Counted from the stretch's first letter, positions 1 to 8,251 are shown. The stretch is DNA of 64,000 nucleotides from Bacillus_BA fengqiuensis (GCA_030813035.1 JAUSTV010000019.1); one strand, 5' to 3'. Notes: generated from the sequence alone by a model not told the origin. A program made the numbers and translations.

Positions 1-33
1 TGTGTCCAGAAACGGAGTGGTGTAAACGAATCG

Positions 34-79
34 AACCCAAATAGAGGGGATGTCTGTAGACATCCCCTCTATTTGGGTT
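34..79. repeat. Perfect 22-bp inverted repeat (46 bp, 2-nt centre)
   Basis: Positions 34-55 are the exact reverse complement of 58-79, leaving only GT at the centre. It lies beyond the 3' end of the minus-strand YjiH gene and next to a composite hairpin repeat. It could act as a terminator for a gene to the left of the window, but no long T-run follows. Whether it is a mobile remnant or a plain terminator cannot be told. Confidence 0.7.
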
Positions 80-102
80 TAACTTGATGGCTATGTGAAA
101 AG

Positions 103-183
103 CATCCCTTTTGAGTCATCCTCCGGAAAGGGCCCCGTCATGAAAATCCAGTAAAATCAAGGATTCCATAACGGGGCCTTTCA
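103..183. repeat. Composite hairpin repeat, copy A (first hairpin halved)
   Basis: This is one of three copies in the window of an intergenic unit made of two successive hairpins. Here only the right arm of hairpin 1 remains (CCCTTTTGAGTCATCCTCC). Hairpin 2 is complete: GGCCCCGTCAT pairs with a later ACGGGGCC, enclosing the loop text AATCCAGTAAAATCAAGGATT. The same arms and loop recur at 27235-27336 and 27894-27996. It probably also terminates the YjiH transcript. Confidence 0.75.
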
Positions 184-318
184 TTAAAAAAATCACTTTT
201 TGTGATCTATTCGAGACTTATGGGACAGCCTCTTTACACTATTTGTTATTAACTTTTGCTGCAGCAAAGGAGGACTTCCAGAAAAACATACCCTCCATTT
301 TACTGAATAGCATAAACA

Positions 319-1701
319 TCAAAAAATAAAGTGAGCCACAAGTACAATAATAGGAAGAGAAATCAACGTGCGAATCAAGAAGACTAGCACCAAATCTTTA
401 AAGTTAATTGGAAGCTTAGAACCTAATATCAAGCCGCCAACTTCTGACATATAAATCAATTGGGATACGGATAAACACCCGATAACGAAACGTGTCATTT
501 CGCTTTCAATCCCGCTGCTTAAGATTGCAGGAAGAAACATGTCCGCAAATCCAACCAAGATTGATACGGAAGCTTCTGAAGCTTCCGGTATTTGCATTAA
601 CGTCAGTAACGGAACAAATGGTGCCCCAAGCCATTCGAAAAACGGTGTATACTCAGCTGCTACTAAAGAGAGGGTACCGATGGCCATAACGACAGGAATG
701 ACCCCCAGCCACATATCGATAACATTTTGGATTCCTCCCTTTACGACAGAGGCTGCATGACTATTTTGCCGTGCTTGTTCAACGGCTTTTACTACGCCCC
801 ATTTAAACGGTGTAGTATGTGCTGGGATGCTGGTTTCCTTTTCCATGTCAATTTCCTTACAATACGTGTCTTTCTTTCTAGAGAGTGGAGGAATGCGAGG
901 CATCACAATCGCCAATACGATTCCTGCACCTGTAACGGTGAGATAATATGGTAAAAACATATGCTCCAGCCCCAGTTCAGAAATGACAACAAGGGAGAAC
1001 GTAATAGAAACGACCGAAAAGGTAGTACTAATGACAGCGGCTTCCCGTTCCGTGTAATACCCATCTTCATACTGCTTATTCGTAAGGAATACACCAATGG
1101 TACCATCACCGATCCATGAAGCAAGGCAGTCCATCGATGAACGTCCCGGTAATGTAAAAATCGGTCTCATAATTTTGGCAAATAATGAACCACACAGGTC
1201 GAGCAGTCCAAAGTCAAGAAGAAGGGGCAAAAGCAATCCCGCAAACAAAAACGTCGTTAATAAAACGGGAATCAATCCTGTTAACAAAAAGCCGCCCGTA
1301 TTTTCGGACCAAATGGCTTCCGGCCCTACTTGAAAGAAAGCCATTATGGCAAATACAAAGCCGAGGGCGCGGGCTAAGAAAAATGGAGTGCTTACATTAA
1401 ATAAATTAGAACAAAAACGGGAGTTTACTAGAAATTTCGGTTTAACGAGCTTAATTAAGCTGCTTCCTAAAAAGGTAATCCCCATGATTACAATCGCAAT
1501 AACAGGTATGTATTTTTCCAAAAGCCCGCCTAATCCTTGAGCCATTATGGCAACAGGAACGGTTGTCCCGTTTTCGTATGGAACAGGAATCATAAAAATC
1601 AATACGCCGATTAGAGATGGAATGATGAATCTTAAATAGTCAACCAATGAATATGTCTGAGCTTGTTCCTTTTCTACTTTCTTTACAGATAATCCACTCA
1701 T
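319..1701 (-). CDS. YjiH family membrane protein (nucleoside-recognition/Gate domain)
   Basis: A 460-residue polytopic membrane protein. The start follows an AGGAGGG ribosome binding site 5 bases upstream. About ten hydrophobic segments are visible, with a conserved central stretch (GDGTIGVFLTNKQYEDGYYT near residues 200-215) and a Gate-type region around residues 330-400. This matches the YjiH/nucleoside-recognition family, whose transport substrate is not established. It reads in the same direction as arginase and lies 425 bp downstream of it, with a cre-like site between them, so catabolite repression is plausible. A role in uptake or export of an amino acid or peptide is inferred from the arginine/glutamate genes nearby. 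The family call is firm and the function is open. Confidence 0.8.
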   Translation of the reverse strand: MSGLSVKKVEKEQAQTYSLVDYLRFIIPSLIGVLIFMIPVPYENGTTVPVAIMAQGLGGLLEKYIPVIAIVIMGITFLGSSLIKLVKPKFLVNSRFCSNLFNVSTPFFLARALGFVFAIMAFFQVGPEAIWSENTGGFLLTGLIPVLLTTFLFAGLLLPLLLDFGLLDLCGSLFAKIMRPIFTLPGRSSMDCLASWIGDGTIGVFLTNKQYEDGYYTEREAAVISTTFSVVSITFSLVVISELGLEHMFLPYYLTVTGAGIVLAIVMPRIPPLSRKKDTYCKEIDMEKETSIPAHTTPFKWGVVKAVEQARQNSHAASVVKGGIQNVIDMWLGVIPVVMAIGTLSLVAAEYTPFFEWLGAPFVPLLTLMQIPEASEASVSILVGFADMFLPAILSSGIESEMTRFVIGCLSVSQLIYMSEVGGLILGSKLPINFKDLVLVFLIRTLISLPIIVLVAHFIF

Positions 1702-1818
1702 CTATATCCCTCCTAATTTATCATTTATACAACTTAGTATAATTTCTTCGCTTCTTTGGTTCATAGCCAATCCCACGTTTCTGTATTTACAATAATATTG
1801 GATAGTTCGCCCATTAGC

Positions 1819-1832
1819 TGAAAGCGCTTCCT
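1819..1832. promoter_or_regulatory. Candidate cre (CcpA) site
   Basis: TGAAAGCGCTTCCT matches the catabolite-responsive consensus TGWAANCGNTNWCA at 12 of 14 positions and has the usual palindromic core. It sits about 120 bp upstream of the minus-strand YjiH start, suggesting carbon-catabolite control of that gene. Confidence 0.5.
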
Positions 1833-1882
1833 ATTTGTTATAAGACGATTAGGACTTTGAGTTTTGAATGATTTCCTAATAC

Positions 1883-1955
1883 CGCCGCGTCCTGCGGGCC
1901 TAACTAACGATCAGTAGGGGATAAAGGAAAACTCCTGCTGATGGAAGTTTCCTTT
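1883..1955. repeat. Structured intergenic element, possible H-type pseudoknot
   Basis: A small CCGC/GCGG hairpin (1885-1897) is followed by two interlocking stems. ATCAGTAGG at 1910-1918 can pair with CCTGCTGAT at 1934-1942. AAAGGAAAACT at 1923-1933, inside that loop, can pair with AGTTTCCTTT at 1946-1955 outside it. It resembles a repeat I associate with Bacillus intergenic regions, but no second copy is in this window. Its function is unknown. Confidence 0.4.
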
Positions 1956-2065
1956 ACAATGTAGATACCGTTCCAAAACGAATAGACTAAATTTCTTCAA
2001 ATTTAATAACTTAATAGCTTAAGGTGAGGGCGGTTTTTTTATCCAATTATATGACAGGTGGTAAA

Positions 2066-2098
2066 TAGCCAAGCTTTTTGAAAAAAAGCATTTGGCTA
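2066..2098 (-). terminator. Probable arginase terminator
   Basis: TAGCCAA and TTTGGCTA flank paired CTTTTT/AAAAAG tracts about 30 bp beyond the minus-strand arginase stop. The hairpin is imperfect and A/T-rich. Confidence 0.5.
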
Positions 2099-2126
2099 CT
2101 TGTATACCCTTAATTCACTAATAATA

Positions 2127-3029
2127 TTAAAGCAGCTTGTCTCCGAACAATGAACTCATTAAGGCGACAGCGACACTAGCTGTTTTATTCCGCTCATCTA
2201 ATATTGGATTGATCTCTACAAACTCTGCAGACGTAATGATATTAGCCTCAAAAAGCATTTCCATAGCAAGATGGCTTTCGCGGTAACTAATACCTCCGAT
2301 AACAGGCGTCCCTACTCCGGGTGCATCATCTGGATCAAGTCCATCTAAGTCAAGCGATAAATGTACAGCATCCGTACGTTCCTTCAAATAAGCAACTGTT
2401 TCTTCCATTACTTTCGCCATACCTAATCGGTCAATTTCGTGCATGGTATATACTTTAATACCTTTTTCCTTGATTAATTCTTTCTCGCCGTCATCTAAGG
2501 AGCGAGCACCAATAATGACAATGTTCTCAGGTTTTACTTTTGGAGCATAGCCTCCAATATTGGTTAGGGCAGGATGACCGATTCCCAAACTTACAGCTAA
2601 AGGCATACCATGTATATTTCCAGAAGGTGATGTTTCTGCTGTATTTAAATCACCATGAGCGTCATACCAAATGACTCCTAAATTCTCAGAATGTTTTGCT
2701 ACACCGGCTAATGTTCCGATAGCAACACTGTGATCTCCTCCTAGAACTAAAGGAAATTGATTTAAGCGAACGATTTCATCTACTTTTTGACTTAATTTTT
2801 CAGTGGCGTCTGCTACAGCTTTCAAGTTTTTCAAGTTAGTATCAGCATCCATTTGAGCTCTTTCTTTAATCTCGACTTTTATGTCCCCTTCGTCATGTAC
2901 TATGTAACCAAGGTTTTCCAGTCTTTCGCTTACCCCGGCATATCGGATAGCGCTTGGCCCCATATCTACCCCTCTTCTAGTCTGACCAAGGTCCATTGGA
3001 ATGCCGATAATTGAAATGTCTTTTATCAT
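2127..3029 (-). CDS. rocF: Arginase
   Basis: The 300-residue enzyme hydrolyses L-arginine to ornithine and urea, the first step of arginine catabolism in the cytoplasm. The manganese-binding arginase/ureohydrolase motifs are all present: GGDHSVAIG near residue 100, WYDAHGDLN near 125 and SLDLDGLDPDDAPGVGTP near 225. The chosen start (MIKDISIIG) is preceded by GGGGGAG six bases upstream. An in-frame ATG seven codons earlier would place the ribosome binding site inside the coding sequence. It is divergent from the P5C dehydrogenase gene, which takes the pathway on from glutamate semialdehyde. The ornithine aminotransferase (rocD) is not in this window. The length matches Bacillus RocF. Confidence 0.96.
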   Translation of the reverse strand: MIKDISIIGIPMDLGQTRRGVDMGPSAIRYAGVSERLENLGYIVHDEGDIKVEIKERAQMDADTNLKNLKAVADATEKLSQKVDEIVRLNQFPLVLGGDHSVAIGTLAGVAKHSENLGVIWYDAHGDLNTAETSPSGNIHGMPLAVSLGIGHPALTNIGGYAPKVKPENIVIIGARSLDDGEKELIKEKGIKVYTMHEIDRLGMAKVMEETVAYLKERTDAVHLSLDLDGLDPDDAPGVGTPVIGGISYRESHLAMEMLFEANIITSAEFVEINPILDERNKTASVAVALMSSLFGDKLL

Positions 3030-3218
3030 GATTAAATCTCCCCCATCCATTTTTTCTCTCCCTAGTTTAAGGGCAAAAGGGTAGATGACTCAACTCGACA
3101 TTTTTTTAAATATTTATACAATTCCAATTAATTGGAAGGTTTAGTGTGAAAATCATTTATTATAATTGGTTTGAAGCTTATACGACTGCTCTCCATTTCA
3201 TCGATCATCTTCTTTTGT

Positions 3219-3274
3219 GCAAAAAAAATTTGCTTTAAATACCTTGAAAAATAGTCAGTGCAAAATATTTTGTC
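3219..3274. promoter_or_regulatory. Candidate upstream activating sequences for a RocR-type enhancer-binding protein
   Basis: Two inverted repeats lie 100-150 bp upstream of the sigma-54 promoter: GCAAA...TTTGC at 3219-3233 and TGCAAAATATTTTGTC at 3259-3274. That distance suits a sigma-54 activator acting by DNA looping. The assignment to RocR rests on the gene context and on a remembered resemblance to the known UAS, not on a search. Confidence 0.45.
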
Positions 3275-3370
3275 GAAAAGTAGAGCGTGAAATCTATAAA
3301 AGAGCAAAAAAAATTGGCGATAACTAAGGGTTAGATTTTAGAAAGCGCGAGTTTTACGAGAAATTAACAT

Positions 3371-3386
3371 TGGCATGGAACTTGCA
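3371..3386 (+). promoter_or_regulatory. Sigma-54 (SigL) -24/-12 promoter of the P5C dehydrogenase gene
   Basis: TGGCATGGAACTTGCA has the invariant GG and GC dinucleotides with the required 12-bp spacing (3372-3373 and 3384-3385). It lies about 45 bp upstream of the start codon. The nearest activator gene in the window is the PAS/sigma-54 regulator at 6722-8095. Confidence 0.88.
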
Positions 3387-3431
3387 TGATAGATTGGTGA
3401 AGATTCAAACATTCCAGGGAGGTATACACAT

Positions 3432-4979
3432 ATGTCTTTACCATACATTCATGAACCATTTACCGATTTTACGAAAGAGGAAAATCAAAAAGCATTTCAA
3501 GAAGCGTTAGTCTATGTCAATTCACAGCTTGGGAAAGAGTATCCGCTTGTTATCGGGGGAGAGCGCATTACGACTGATAAAAAGAGTGTGTCGATCAATC
3601 CTGCTAATAAAGAAGAAATTGTCGGTACGGTTGCAATGGCTGATGAAGCGTTAGCGGAAAAAGCAATGCAATCAGCTTTAGCAGCCTTTGAAACTTGGAA
3701 AAAATGGGACCCGCAGCATCGTGCAAACATCTTGTTCCGTGCAGCGGCTATTCTTCGCCGCCGTAAGCATGAATTTTCCGCCTACCTTGTAAAAGAAGCA
3801 GGCAAGCCATGGAAGGAAGCGGATGCAGATACAGCTGAAGCGATTGATTTTTTAGAGTACTACGCTCATCAAATGGTAAGGTTAGCGCCAGGTGTTCCCG
3901 TGAACAGCCGACCGGGAGAAATCAATGCATTTACTTATATTCCGCTTGGAGTAGGCATCATTCTTTCTCCATTTAACTTCCCGTTAGCCATCATGGCTGG
4001 AACAACAGTAGCGGCCATTGTTTCTGGAAACACGGTAATTCTTAAACCTGCGGATTCGACGCCGGTTATTGCGGCTAAGTTTGTAGAATTGATGGAGGAA
4101 GCTGGACTTCCGGAAGGTGTTTTGAGCTTCGTTCAGGGAGTCGGTGCTGAAATTGGCGAATATCTGGTTGATCATCCGAAAACTCGTTTTATCTCGTTCA
4201 CAGGCTCCCGTGCAGTGGGATGCCGCATTTATGAGCGTGCATCGAAAGTGAATCCTGGGCAAATTTGGTTAAAGCGCGTTATTGCAGAAATGGGCGGCAA
4301 AGATACAGTTGTCGTTGATAAGGATGCTGATTTAGATTTGGCTGTTTCATCTATCGTTTACTCTGCATTCGGTTTCTCTGGCCAGAAGTGTTCTGCTGGT
4401 TCCCGTGCGGTTGTACATCAGGATGTATATGACGAAGTGCTTGAAAAAGCGGTAGCGTTAACGAAAACATTGACGCTTGGCAATCCTGAAGATGTAAATA
4501 CGTACATGGGACCTGTCATTGACGAAAGAGCTTACAGTAAGATCATGAGCTATATCGAAATCGGAAAACAAGAAGGTAAGCTCATGACAGGCGGAGAAGG
4601 TGACGACTCCAAAGGATATTTTATTCAACCTACTATTTTTGCGGATGTAGATGAAAAAGCCCGCTTAATGCAGGAAGAAATTTTCGGGCCGGTTGTTGCC
4701 TTCTGTAAAGCACGCGACTTCGATCATATGATGGACATTGCCAACAATACAGAGTACGGTCTTACAGGTGCATTGATTTCTAATAACCGTGAACATATTG
4801 AACGTGCCCGCGAAGAGTTCCATGTCGGAAATCTATACTTCAATCGCGGATGCACAGGTGCCATCGTCGGATACCAGCCGTTTGGAGGATTTAACATGTC
4901 TGGAACAGACTCTAAAGCAGGCGGTCCTGACTATTTGCTTCTTCACATGCAGGCAAAAACAACATCTGAAACACTTTAA
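3432..4979 (+). CDS. rocA: L-glutamate gamma-semialdehyde (1-pyrroline-5-carboxylate) dehydrogenase, copy 1
   Basis: The 515-residue NAD-dependent aldehyde dehydrogenase oxidises glutamate semialdehyde to glutamate, joining arginine/ornithine and proline catabolism. Visible marks are the SPFNFPLAIMAG cofactor region (near residue 180), the FTGSRAVG Rossmann loop, the general-base glutamate in IAEMGGKD (near 287) and the nucleophile cysteine in FSGQKCSAGSR (near 321). It sits behind a sigma-54 promoter, is divergent from arginase, and is followed 78 bp later by glutamate dehydrogenase with no obvious terminator between, so arginine carbon flows to glutamate and 2-oxoglutarate. A close paralogue lies at 25654-27225 in a proline operon. 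The start follows CCAGGGAGG. Confidence 0.95.
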   Translation: MSLPYIHEPFTDFTKEENQKAFQEALVYVNSQLGKEYPLVIGGERITTDKKSVSINPANKEEIVGTVAMADEALAEKAMQSALAAFETWKKWDPQHRANILFRAAAILRRRKHEFSAYLVKEAGKPWKEADADTAEAIDFLEYYAHQMVRLAPGVPVNSRPGEINAFTYIPLGVGIILSPFNFPLAIMAGTTVAAIVSGNTVILKPADSTPVIAAKFVELMEEAGLPEGVLSFVQGVGAEIGEYLVDHPKTRFISFTGSRAVGCRIYERASKVNPGQIWLKRVIAEMGGKDTVVVDKDADLDLAVSSIVYSAFGFSGQKCSAGSRAVVHQDVYDEVLEKAVALTKTLTLGNPEDVNTYMGPVIDERAYSKIMSYIEIGKQEGKLMTGGEGDDSKGYFIQPTIFADVDEKARLMQEEIFGPVVAFCKARDFDHMMDIANNTEYGLTGALISNNREHIERAREEFHVGNLYFNRGCTGAIVGYQPFGGFNMSGTDSKAGGPDYLLLHMQAKTTSETL

Positions 4980-5057
4980 TTTCTTAAATAAGTAAAAAAA
5001 GACAACAAAGGGATATATGTTGAAAATGTTTATTCAACTATTTATGGGGGCGATATT

Positions 5058-6350
5058 ATGGCTAATACAACGGTTTTAAAGAATTTATCCGAGGAACAGA
5101 AACAAGAAAAAGAGGCATTGAATTTATTCCTTTCCACACAAACGGTCATAAGGGAGGCTTTAGAAAAATTAGAGTACTCAAACGAATTATTTGAATTATT
5201 AAAAGAACCCATTCGAATGCTGACGGTTCGTATACCTGTCAAGATGGACGATGGTTCAGTCAAAGTATTTACCGGGTTTCGTTCCCAACATAACGATGCC
5301 GTGGGTCCTACAAAAGGAGGCGTCCGCTTCCATCCTGAAGTGAATGAAGAAGAAGTAAAAGCCTTGTCCATTTGGATGAGTTTAAAGTGCGGCATTGCCG
5401 ACCTTCCTTACGGCGGCGGTAAAGGCGGTATTATTTGCGACCCAAGGAACATGTCATTTGGCGAACTGGAAAGGCTAAGCCGCGGATATGTTCGTGCCAT
5501 CAGCCAAATTGTTGGCCCTACAAAAGATATTCCGGCACCGGATGTATACACGAATTCTCAAATTATGGCGTGGATGATGGATGAGTACAGCCGCCTTCGA
5601 GAATTCGATTCTCCTGGATTCATTACGGGTAAACCGCTTGTTTTAGGGGGATCGCAAGGTCGTGAAACAGCAACGGCACGCGGCGTCACCATTTGCATTG
5701 AAGAAGCGGTAAAGAAAAAAGGCATTGACTTACAAGGGGCACGCATCGTGGTTCAAGGCTTTGGAAATGCGGGAAGCTTTTTGGCGAAATTTATGCATGA
5801 TGCAGGAGCGAAAGTGATTGGGATTTCAGATGCACATGGTGCTCTTTATGATCCGGAAGGGCTTGATATTGATTATTTGCTTGATCGACGCGATAGTTTC
5901 GGTACCGTCACGAATTTATTTACGAATGTCATATCGAATCAAGAATTACTCGAAAAAGAATGTGATATTTTGGTGCCGGCTGCCATTTCAAACCAGATTA
6001 CGGCACAAAATGCCCATCGTATTAAAGCTTCGATTGTGGTAGAGGCAGCAAATGGGCCGACAACCCTTGAAGCAACCAAGATCTTAGATGAACGGGGAGT
6101 CCTTCTTGTGCCGGATATACTGGCAAGTGCAGGCGGTGTGACGGTTTCCTACTTTGAATGGGTTCAAAATAATCAAGGATATTATTGGTCAGAAGAAGAA
6201 GTGGCTGGTAAACTGCGAAAAGTAATGGTAGATTCCTTTGAAACAATCTATCAAACATCGCAGTCCCATCAAGTTGACATGCGCTTAGCGGCCTATATGG
6301 TTGGAATTCGAAAGATTGCTGAAGCTTCGCGTTTCCGCGGATGGGTATAA
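5058..6350 (+). CDS. rocG: NAD-specific glutamate dehydrogenase (RocG/GudB type)
   Basis: The 430-residue hexameric enzyme deaminates glutamate to 2-oxoglutarate and ammonium. Family landmarks are PTKGGVRFHP (near residue 75), the catalytic-lysine region KCGIADLPYGGGKGGI (near 110-125) and the dinucleotide-binding loop VQGFGNAGSF (near 228). The length agrees with Bacillus RocG/GudB (424-427 residues). Its position after the sigma-54-driven P5C dehydrogenase suggests the catabolic RocG role. Sequence alone does not exclude GudB, and no duplication of the kind that inactivates laboratory GudB was noticed. The ribosome binding site is GGGGGCGAT. Confidence 0.92.
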   Translation: MANTTVLKNLSEEQKQEKEALNLFLSTQTVIREALEKLEYSNELFELLKEPIRMLTVRIPVKMDDGSVKVFTGFRSQHNDAVGPTKGGVRFHPEVNEEEVKALSIWMSLKCGIADLPYGGGKGGIICDPRNMSFGELERLSRGYVRAISQIVGPTKDIPAPDVYTNSQIMAWMMDEYSRLREFDSPGFITGKPLVLGGSQGRETATARGVTICIEEAVKKKGIDLQGARIVVQGFGNAGSFLAKFMHDAGAKVIGISDAHGALYDPEGLDIDYLLDRRDSFGTVTNLFTNVISNQELLEKECDILVPAAISNQITAQNAHRIKASIVVEAANGPTTLEATKILDERGVLLVPDILASAGGVTVSYFEWVQNNQGYYWSEEEVAGKLRKVMVDSFETIYQTSQSHQVDMRLAAYMVGIRKIAEASRFRGWV

Positions 6351-6467
6351 AGCGAAATTTTCGTCAGTGGAATCCTATAGTTTGTAAGAATAGGGTAAGG
6401 TGCAAAATACACTATCAATCTATGGCAAAAAATTAAAAAATAATGCTTTAATTGGAGGAATTTTTTC

Positions 6468-6620
6468 GTGTGGGTCATCACTGTCCATTCAAAGAACAAC
6501 ATTCAAATGTTTGAGTTCGATACTAAAAAGGAAGCAAAAGAAGCTTTCAAAGGAATTCACGGTTATAAAATCCTTACCGAAGTGATTTACTTCAATGATC
6601 ATTGTTTAGTGGAAGCATAA
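6468..6620 (+). CDS. Small conserved protein (50 aa), GTG start; paralogue at 49766-49927
   Basis: The ORF opens with GTG after GGAGGA and encodes 50 residues beginning (M)WVITVHSKNNIQMFEF and ending in a YKILTEVIYFNDHCLVEA tail. I do not recognise a named family. It is clearly related to the 53-residue protein at 49766-49927: both share W-I-T, the (I/K)MFEF segment, K-E-A-(K/R)-E-A-F and GYKIL(T/S)EVIY. That pairing, the ribosome binding site and the following terminator support a real gene. The alternating hydrophobic pattern suggests a tiny beta-alpha-beta fold. It lies just downstream of glutamate dehydrogenase, and its function is unknown. Confidence 0.75.
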   Translation: MWVITVHSKNNIQMFEFDTKKEAKEAFKGIHGYKILTEVIYFNDHCLVEA

Positions 6621-6626
6621 GCATAT

Positions 6627-6664
6627 GGAACCATCTACCGTTGAATTGGTAGATGGTTCCTTTT
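6627..6664 (+). terminator. Rho-independent terminator after the small-protein gene
   Basis: GGAACCATCTACC and GGTAGATGGTTCC form a 13-bp stem with an 8-base loop, followed by TTTT. Confidence 0.85.
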
Positions 6665-6667
6665 CAA

Positions 6668-6715
6668 AGAGGATAAGTCAAAAGGGTTGCTTTTTACCCT
6701 TTTGGCTTATCCTCT
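6668..6715 (-). terminator. Hairpin terminator of the sigma-54 regulator gene, related to hairpin 1 of the composite repeat
   Basis: A 20-bp stem with one mismatch (AGAGGATAAGTCAAAAGGGT against its complement at 6696-6715) ends next to the minus-strand regulator stop. The (G)TCAAAAGGG...CCCTTTTG core is shared with hairpin 1 of the repeats at 27235 and 27894, but hairpin 2 is absent here. Confidence 0.75.
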
Positions 6716-6721
6716 ATTGTC

Positions 6722-8095
6722 CTAATTATCCATTAAATCCCCGCAGTACTCCCGGATTAATTTGGAGGCCTTTGTCTGGCTGATATCGAGATCTTGTGCA
6801 ACTTTTCTGGATGATTTATACGTTTGGTAAGATTTTCTGATTAAGATGCGTTTCGTTTCATCAATCGCTTTATCAAGTGAGGTAGGGAGAGCGAGTTGGG
6901 TAACTTGTCCAACATTATCGGTAATGATATCCGGCAAGTCAGCCACTTGGATGACCGAGTCGCTAATGACGACTAATCGTTCAATCAAATTTTCGAGCTG
7001 GCGAACATTGCCCGGCCATGAATAATGGATTAAGATATTCAGGCACTCTTCAGAGATGACTTTGTTTTCATGGTACTTTTTATTGAATTTATTTAAAAAG
7101 TTGTATGTAAGCGGAATGATATCTTCTTTACGTTCACGAAGCGGCGGCAGGTGAATGTCAATCACATTCAGCCTGTAGAATAAATCTTCCCGAAAGCGTT
7201 TGTCGTTGACCATTTTAATTAAATCTTGGTTCGTTGCGGCAATGATGCGAATATCCACTTTTTTCATTTCGCTGCCTCCAATAGGAATGAACTGTTTATC
7301 TTGGATGACTTGTAAGAGCTTCGCCTGCAGAGCGAGCGGCATTTCCCCGATTTCATCCAGAAAAACAGTGCCGCCGTCCGCTGCTTCAATCAATCCTGGT
7401 TTTCCCGTTTTATTTGCTCCGGTAAAGGCCCCTTTTGAGTAGCCGAACAGCTCAGATTCGAGCAGCTCTTCCGGAATGGCCGCACAGTTAATCGTAAGGA
7501 AAGGGCCATTTTTCCGTTTACTGATCCGGTGAATGAAATGGGCAAGCACCCCTTTTCCTGTTCCTGATTCCCCTTGAATTAAAATCGTCGAATCAGTTGG
7601 CGCTACTTTTTTACAGAAAGTTAAGATTCGGTTGATTTTTCCGCTGTTCGTCACAATCCCGTCGATTTCCCCATCTTCTTGAGTAGTTTTTGACTCATCG
7701 TTTGTTTCCTTTGCTTTCAGCATTCGATAAGTCTGTGATTCAGTTGATGTGATAACGACGAGCTCGATTTCACCTTCGTCATTTAAGAGCGGGATTGCAC
7801 ACGTCATCAGTTCAGCTCCGATATAAGTCTGCTGCTTCATGTAGCAAGGCTTTTTTCTTTTATATACTTCCGGCACGATGGACGGTTTCCAATAGCCTTT
7901 TTCAAATAAATCGACATTGTACTTGCCGATGACATCAGTTGGCTTCAAGCCGTAATGGCGCTCACATGCCTGGTTCACATAAAGAATCCGCTGTTCACCG
8001 TCGAGGACGAAAATTTCATCTGAAGAATGATCAAGAATTTTTAAAAGAGCTTCCAGCGTCATTTCAATATTGCCTGTTGCATTAGGACTTTTCAT
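6722..8095 (-). CDS. PAS-domain sigma-54-dependent transcriptional activator (RocR/NtrC family)
   Basis: The 457-residue enhancer-binding protein has an N-terminal PAS sensor (about 10-130), a central AAA+ domain (about 150-375) and a C-terminal DNA-binding helix-turn-helix. GESGTGKG (Walker A), the sigma-54-contacting GAFTGA loop, a DEIGEMPL Walker B and the FREDLFYRLNV segment are all visible, so it should activate sigma-54 holoenzyme. The start (MKSPNATGN) follows GAGAGGATC. It is divergent from the ferredoxin/Rieske operon, which has a -24/-12 promoter and an inverted repeat between the genes, so that operon is the obvious target. The second sigma-54 promoter (3371) may use it too or may need a RocR encoded elsewhere. 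The PAS ligand is unknown. Confidence 0.92.
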   Translation of the reverse strand: MKSPNATGNIEMTLEALLKILDHSSDEIFVLDGEQRILYVNQACERHYGLKPTDVIGKYNVDLFEKGYWKPSIVPEVYKRKKPCYMKQQTYIGAELMTCAIPLLNDEGEIELVVITSTESQTYRMLKAKETNDESKTTQEDGEIDGIVTNSGKINRILTFCKKVAPTDSTILIQGESGTGKGVLAHFIHRISKRKNGPFLTINCAAIPEELLESELFGYSKGAFTGANKTGKPGLIEAADGGTVFLDEIGEMPLALQAKLLQVIQDKQFIPIGGSEMKKVDIRIIAATNQDLIKMVNDKRFREDLFYRLNVIDIHLPPLRERKEDIIPLTYNFLNKFNKKYHENKVISEECLNILIHYSWPGNVRQLENLIERLVVISDSVIQVADLPDIITDNVGQVTQLALPTSLDKAIDETKRILIRKSYQTYKSSRKVAQDLDISQTKASKLIREYCGDLMDN

Positions 8096-8149
8096 AGAAT
8101 GATCCTCTCTTTTTAAAAGGTAGTGAGTTAATTTTGAATAATGTTTAAT

Positions 8150-8190
8150 CAAAATTGAGTTAATTATAACTCATTTTGAAAGCGTTTTTA
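8150..8190. promoter_or_regulatory. Inverted-repeat activator site with overlapping cre-like sequence
   Basis: CAAAATTGAGTTA at 8150-8162 is mirrored by TAACTCATTTTG ending at 8178, a plausible binding site for the divergent sigma-54 activator about 60 bp upstream of the -24 element. A related half site (GTGAGTTAATTTTG) lies near 8123-8136. TGAAAGCGTTTTTA at 8177-8190 matches the cre consensus at 13 of 14 positions, so CcpA may block activation when preferred carbon sources are present. Confidence 0.6.
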
Positions 8191-8235
8191 AATAAAATTC
8201 TAAATTTTTAGTGTATTACAACTATTTTGGGGAGT

Positions 8236-8251
8236 TGGCATGCCACTTGCA
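8236..8251 (+). promoter_or_regulatory. Sigma-54 (SigL) -24/-12 promoter of the Rieske oxygenase operon
   Basis: TGGCATGCCACTTGCA carries GG and GC with the exact 12-bp spacing and is nearly identical to the promoter at 3371. It lies 104 bp upstream of the residual reductase start. Confidence 0.9.

Larger units (their letters stand above)
1702..2126. other. Intergenic region between arginase and the YjiH gene
   Basis: No gene is seen in these 425 bases. They hold a cre-like site (1819-1832), a compact GC-rich structured segment (1883-1955) and an A/T-rich hairpin next to the arginase stop (2066-2098). Confidence 0.6.
3030..3431. other. Divergent control region between arginase and P5C dehydrogenase genes
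   Basis: These 402 bases contain no gene. They carry a perfect 16-bp palindrome (TTCCAATTAATTGGAA, 3122-3137), GCAAA/TTTGC inverted repeats (3219-3274) and a sigma-54 promoter at 3371-3386. Confidence 0.7.

Noticed and set aside
6668..6715. Fourth full copy of the composite repeat
   Set aside because: Only hairpin 1 is related; the second hairpin and loop are absent, so it is listed as a terminator.
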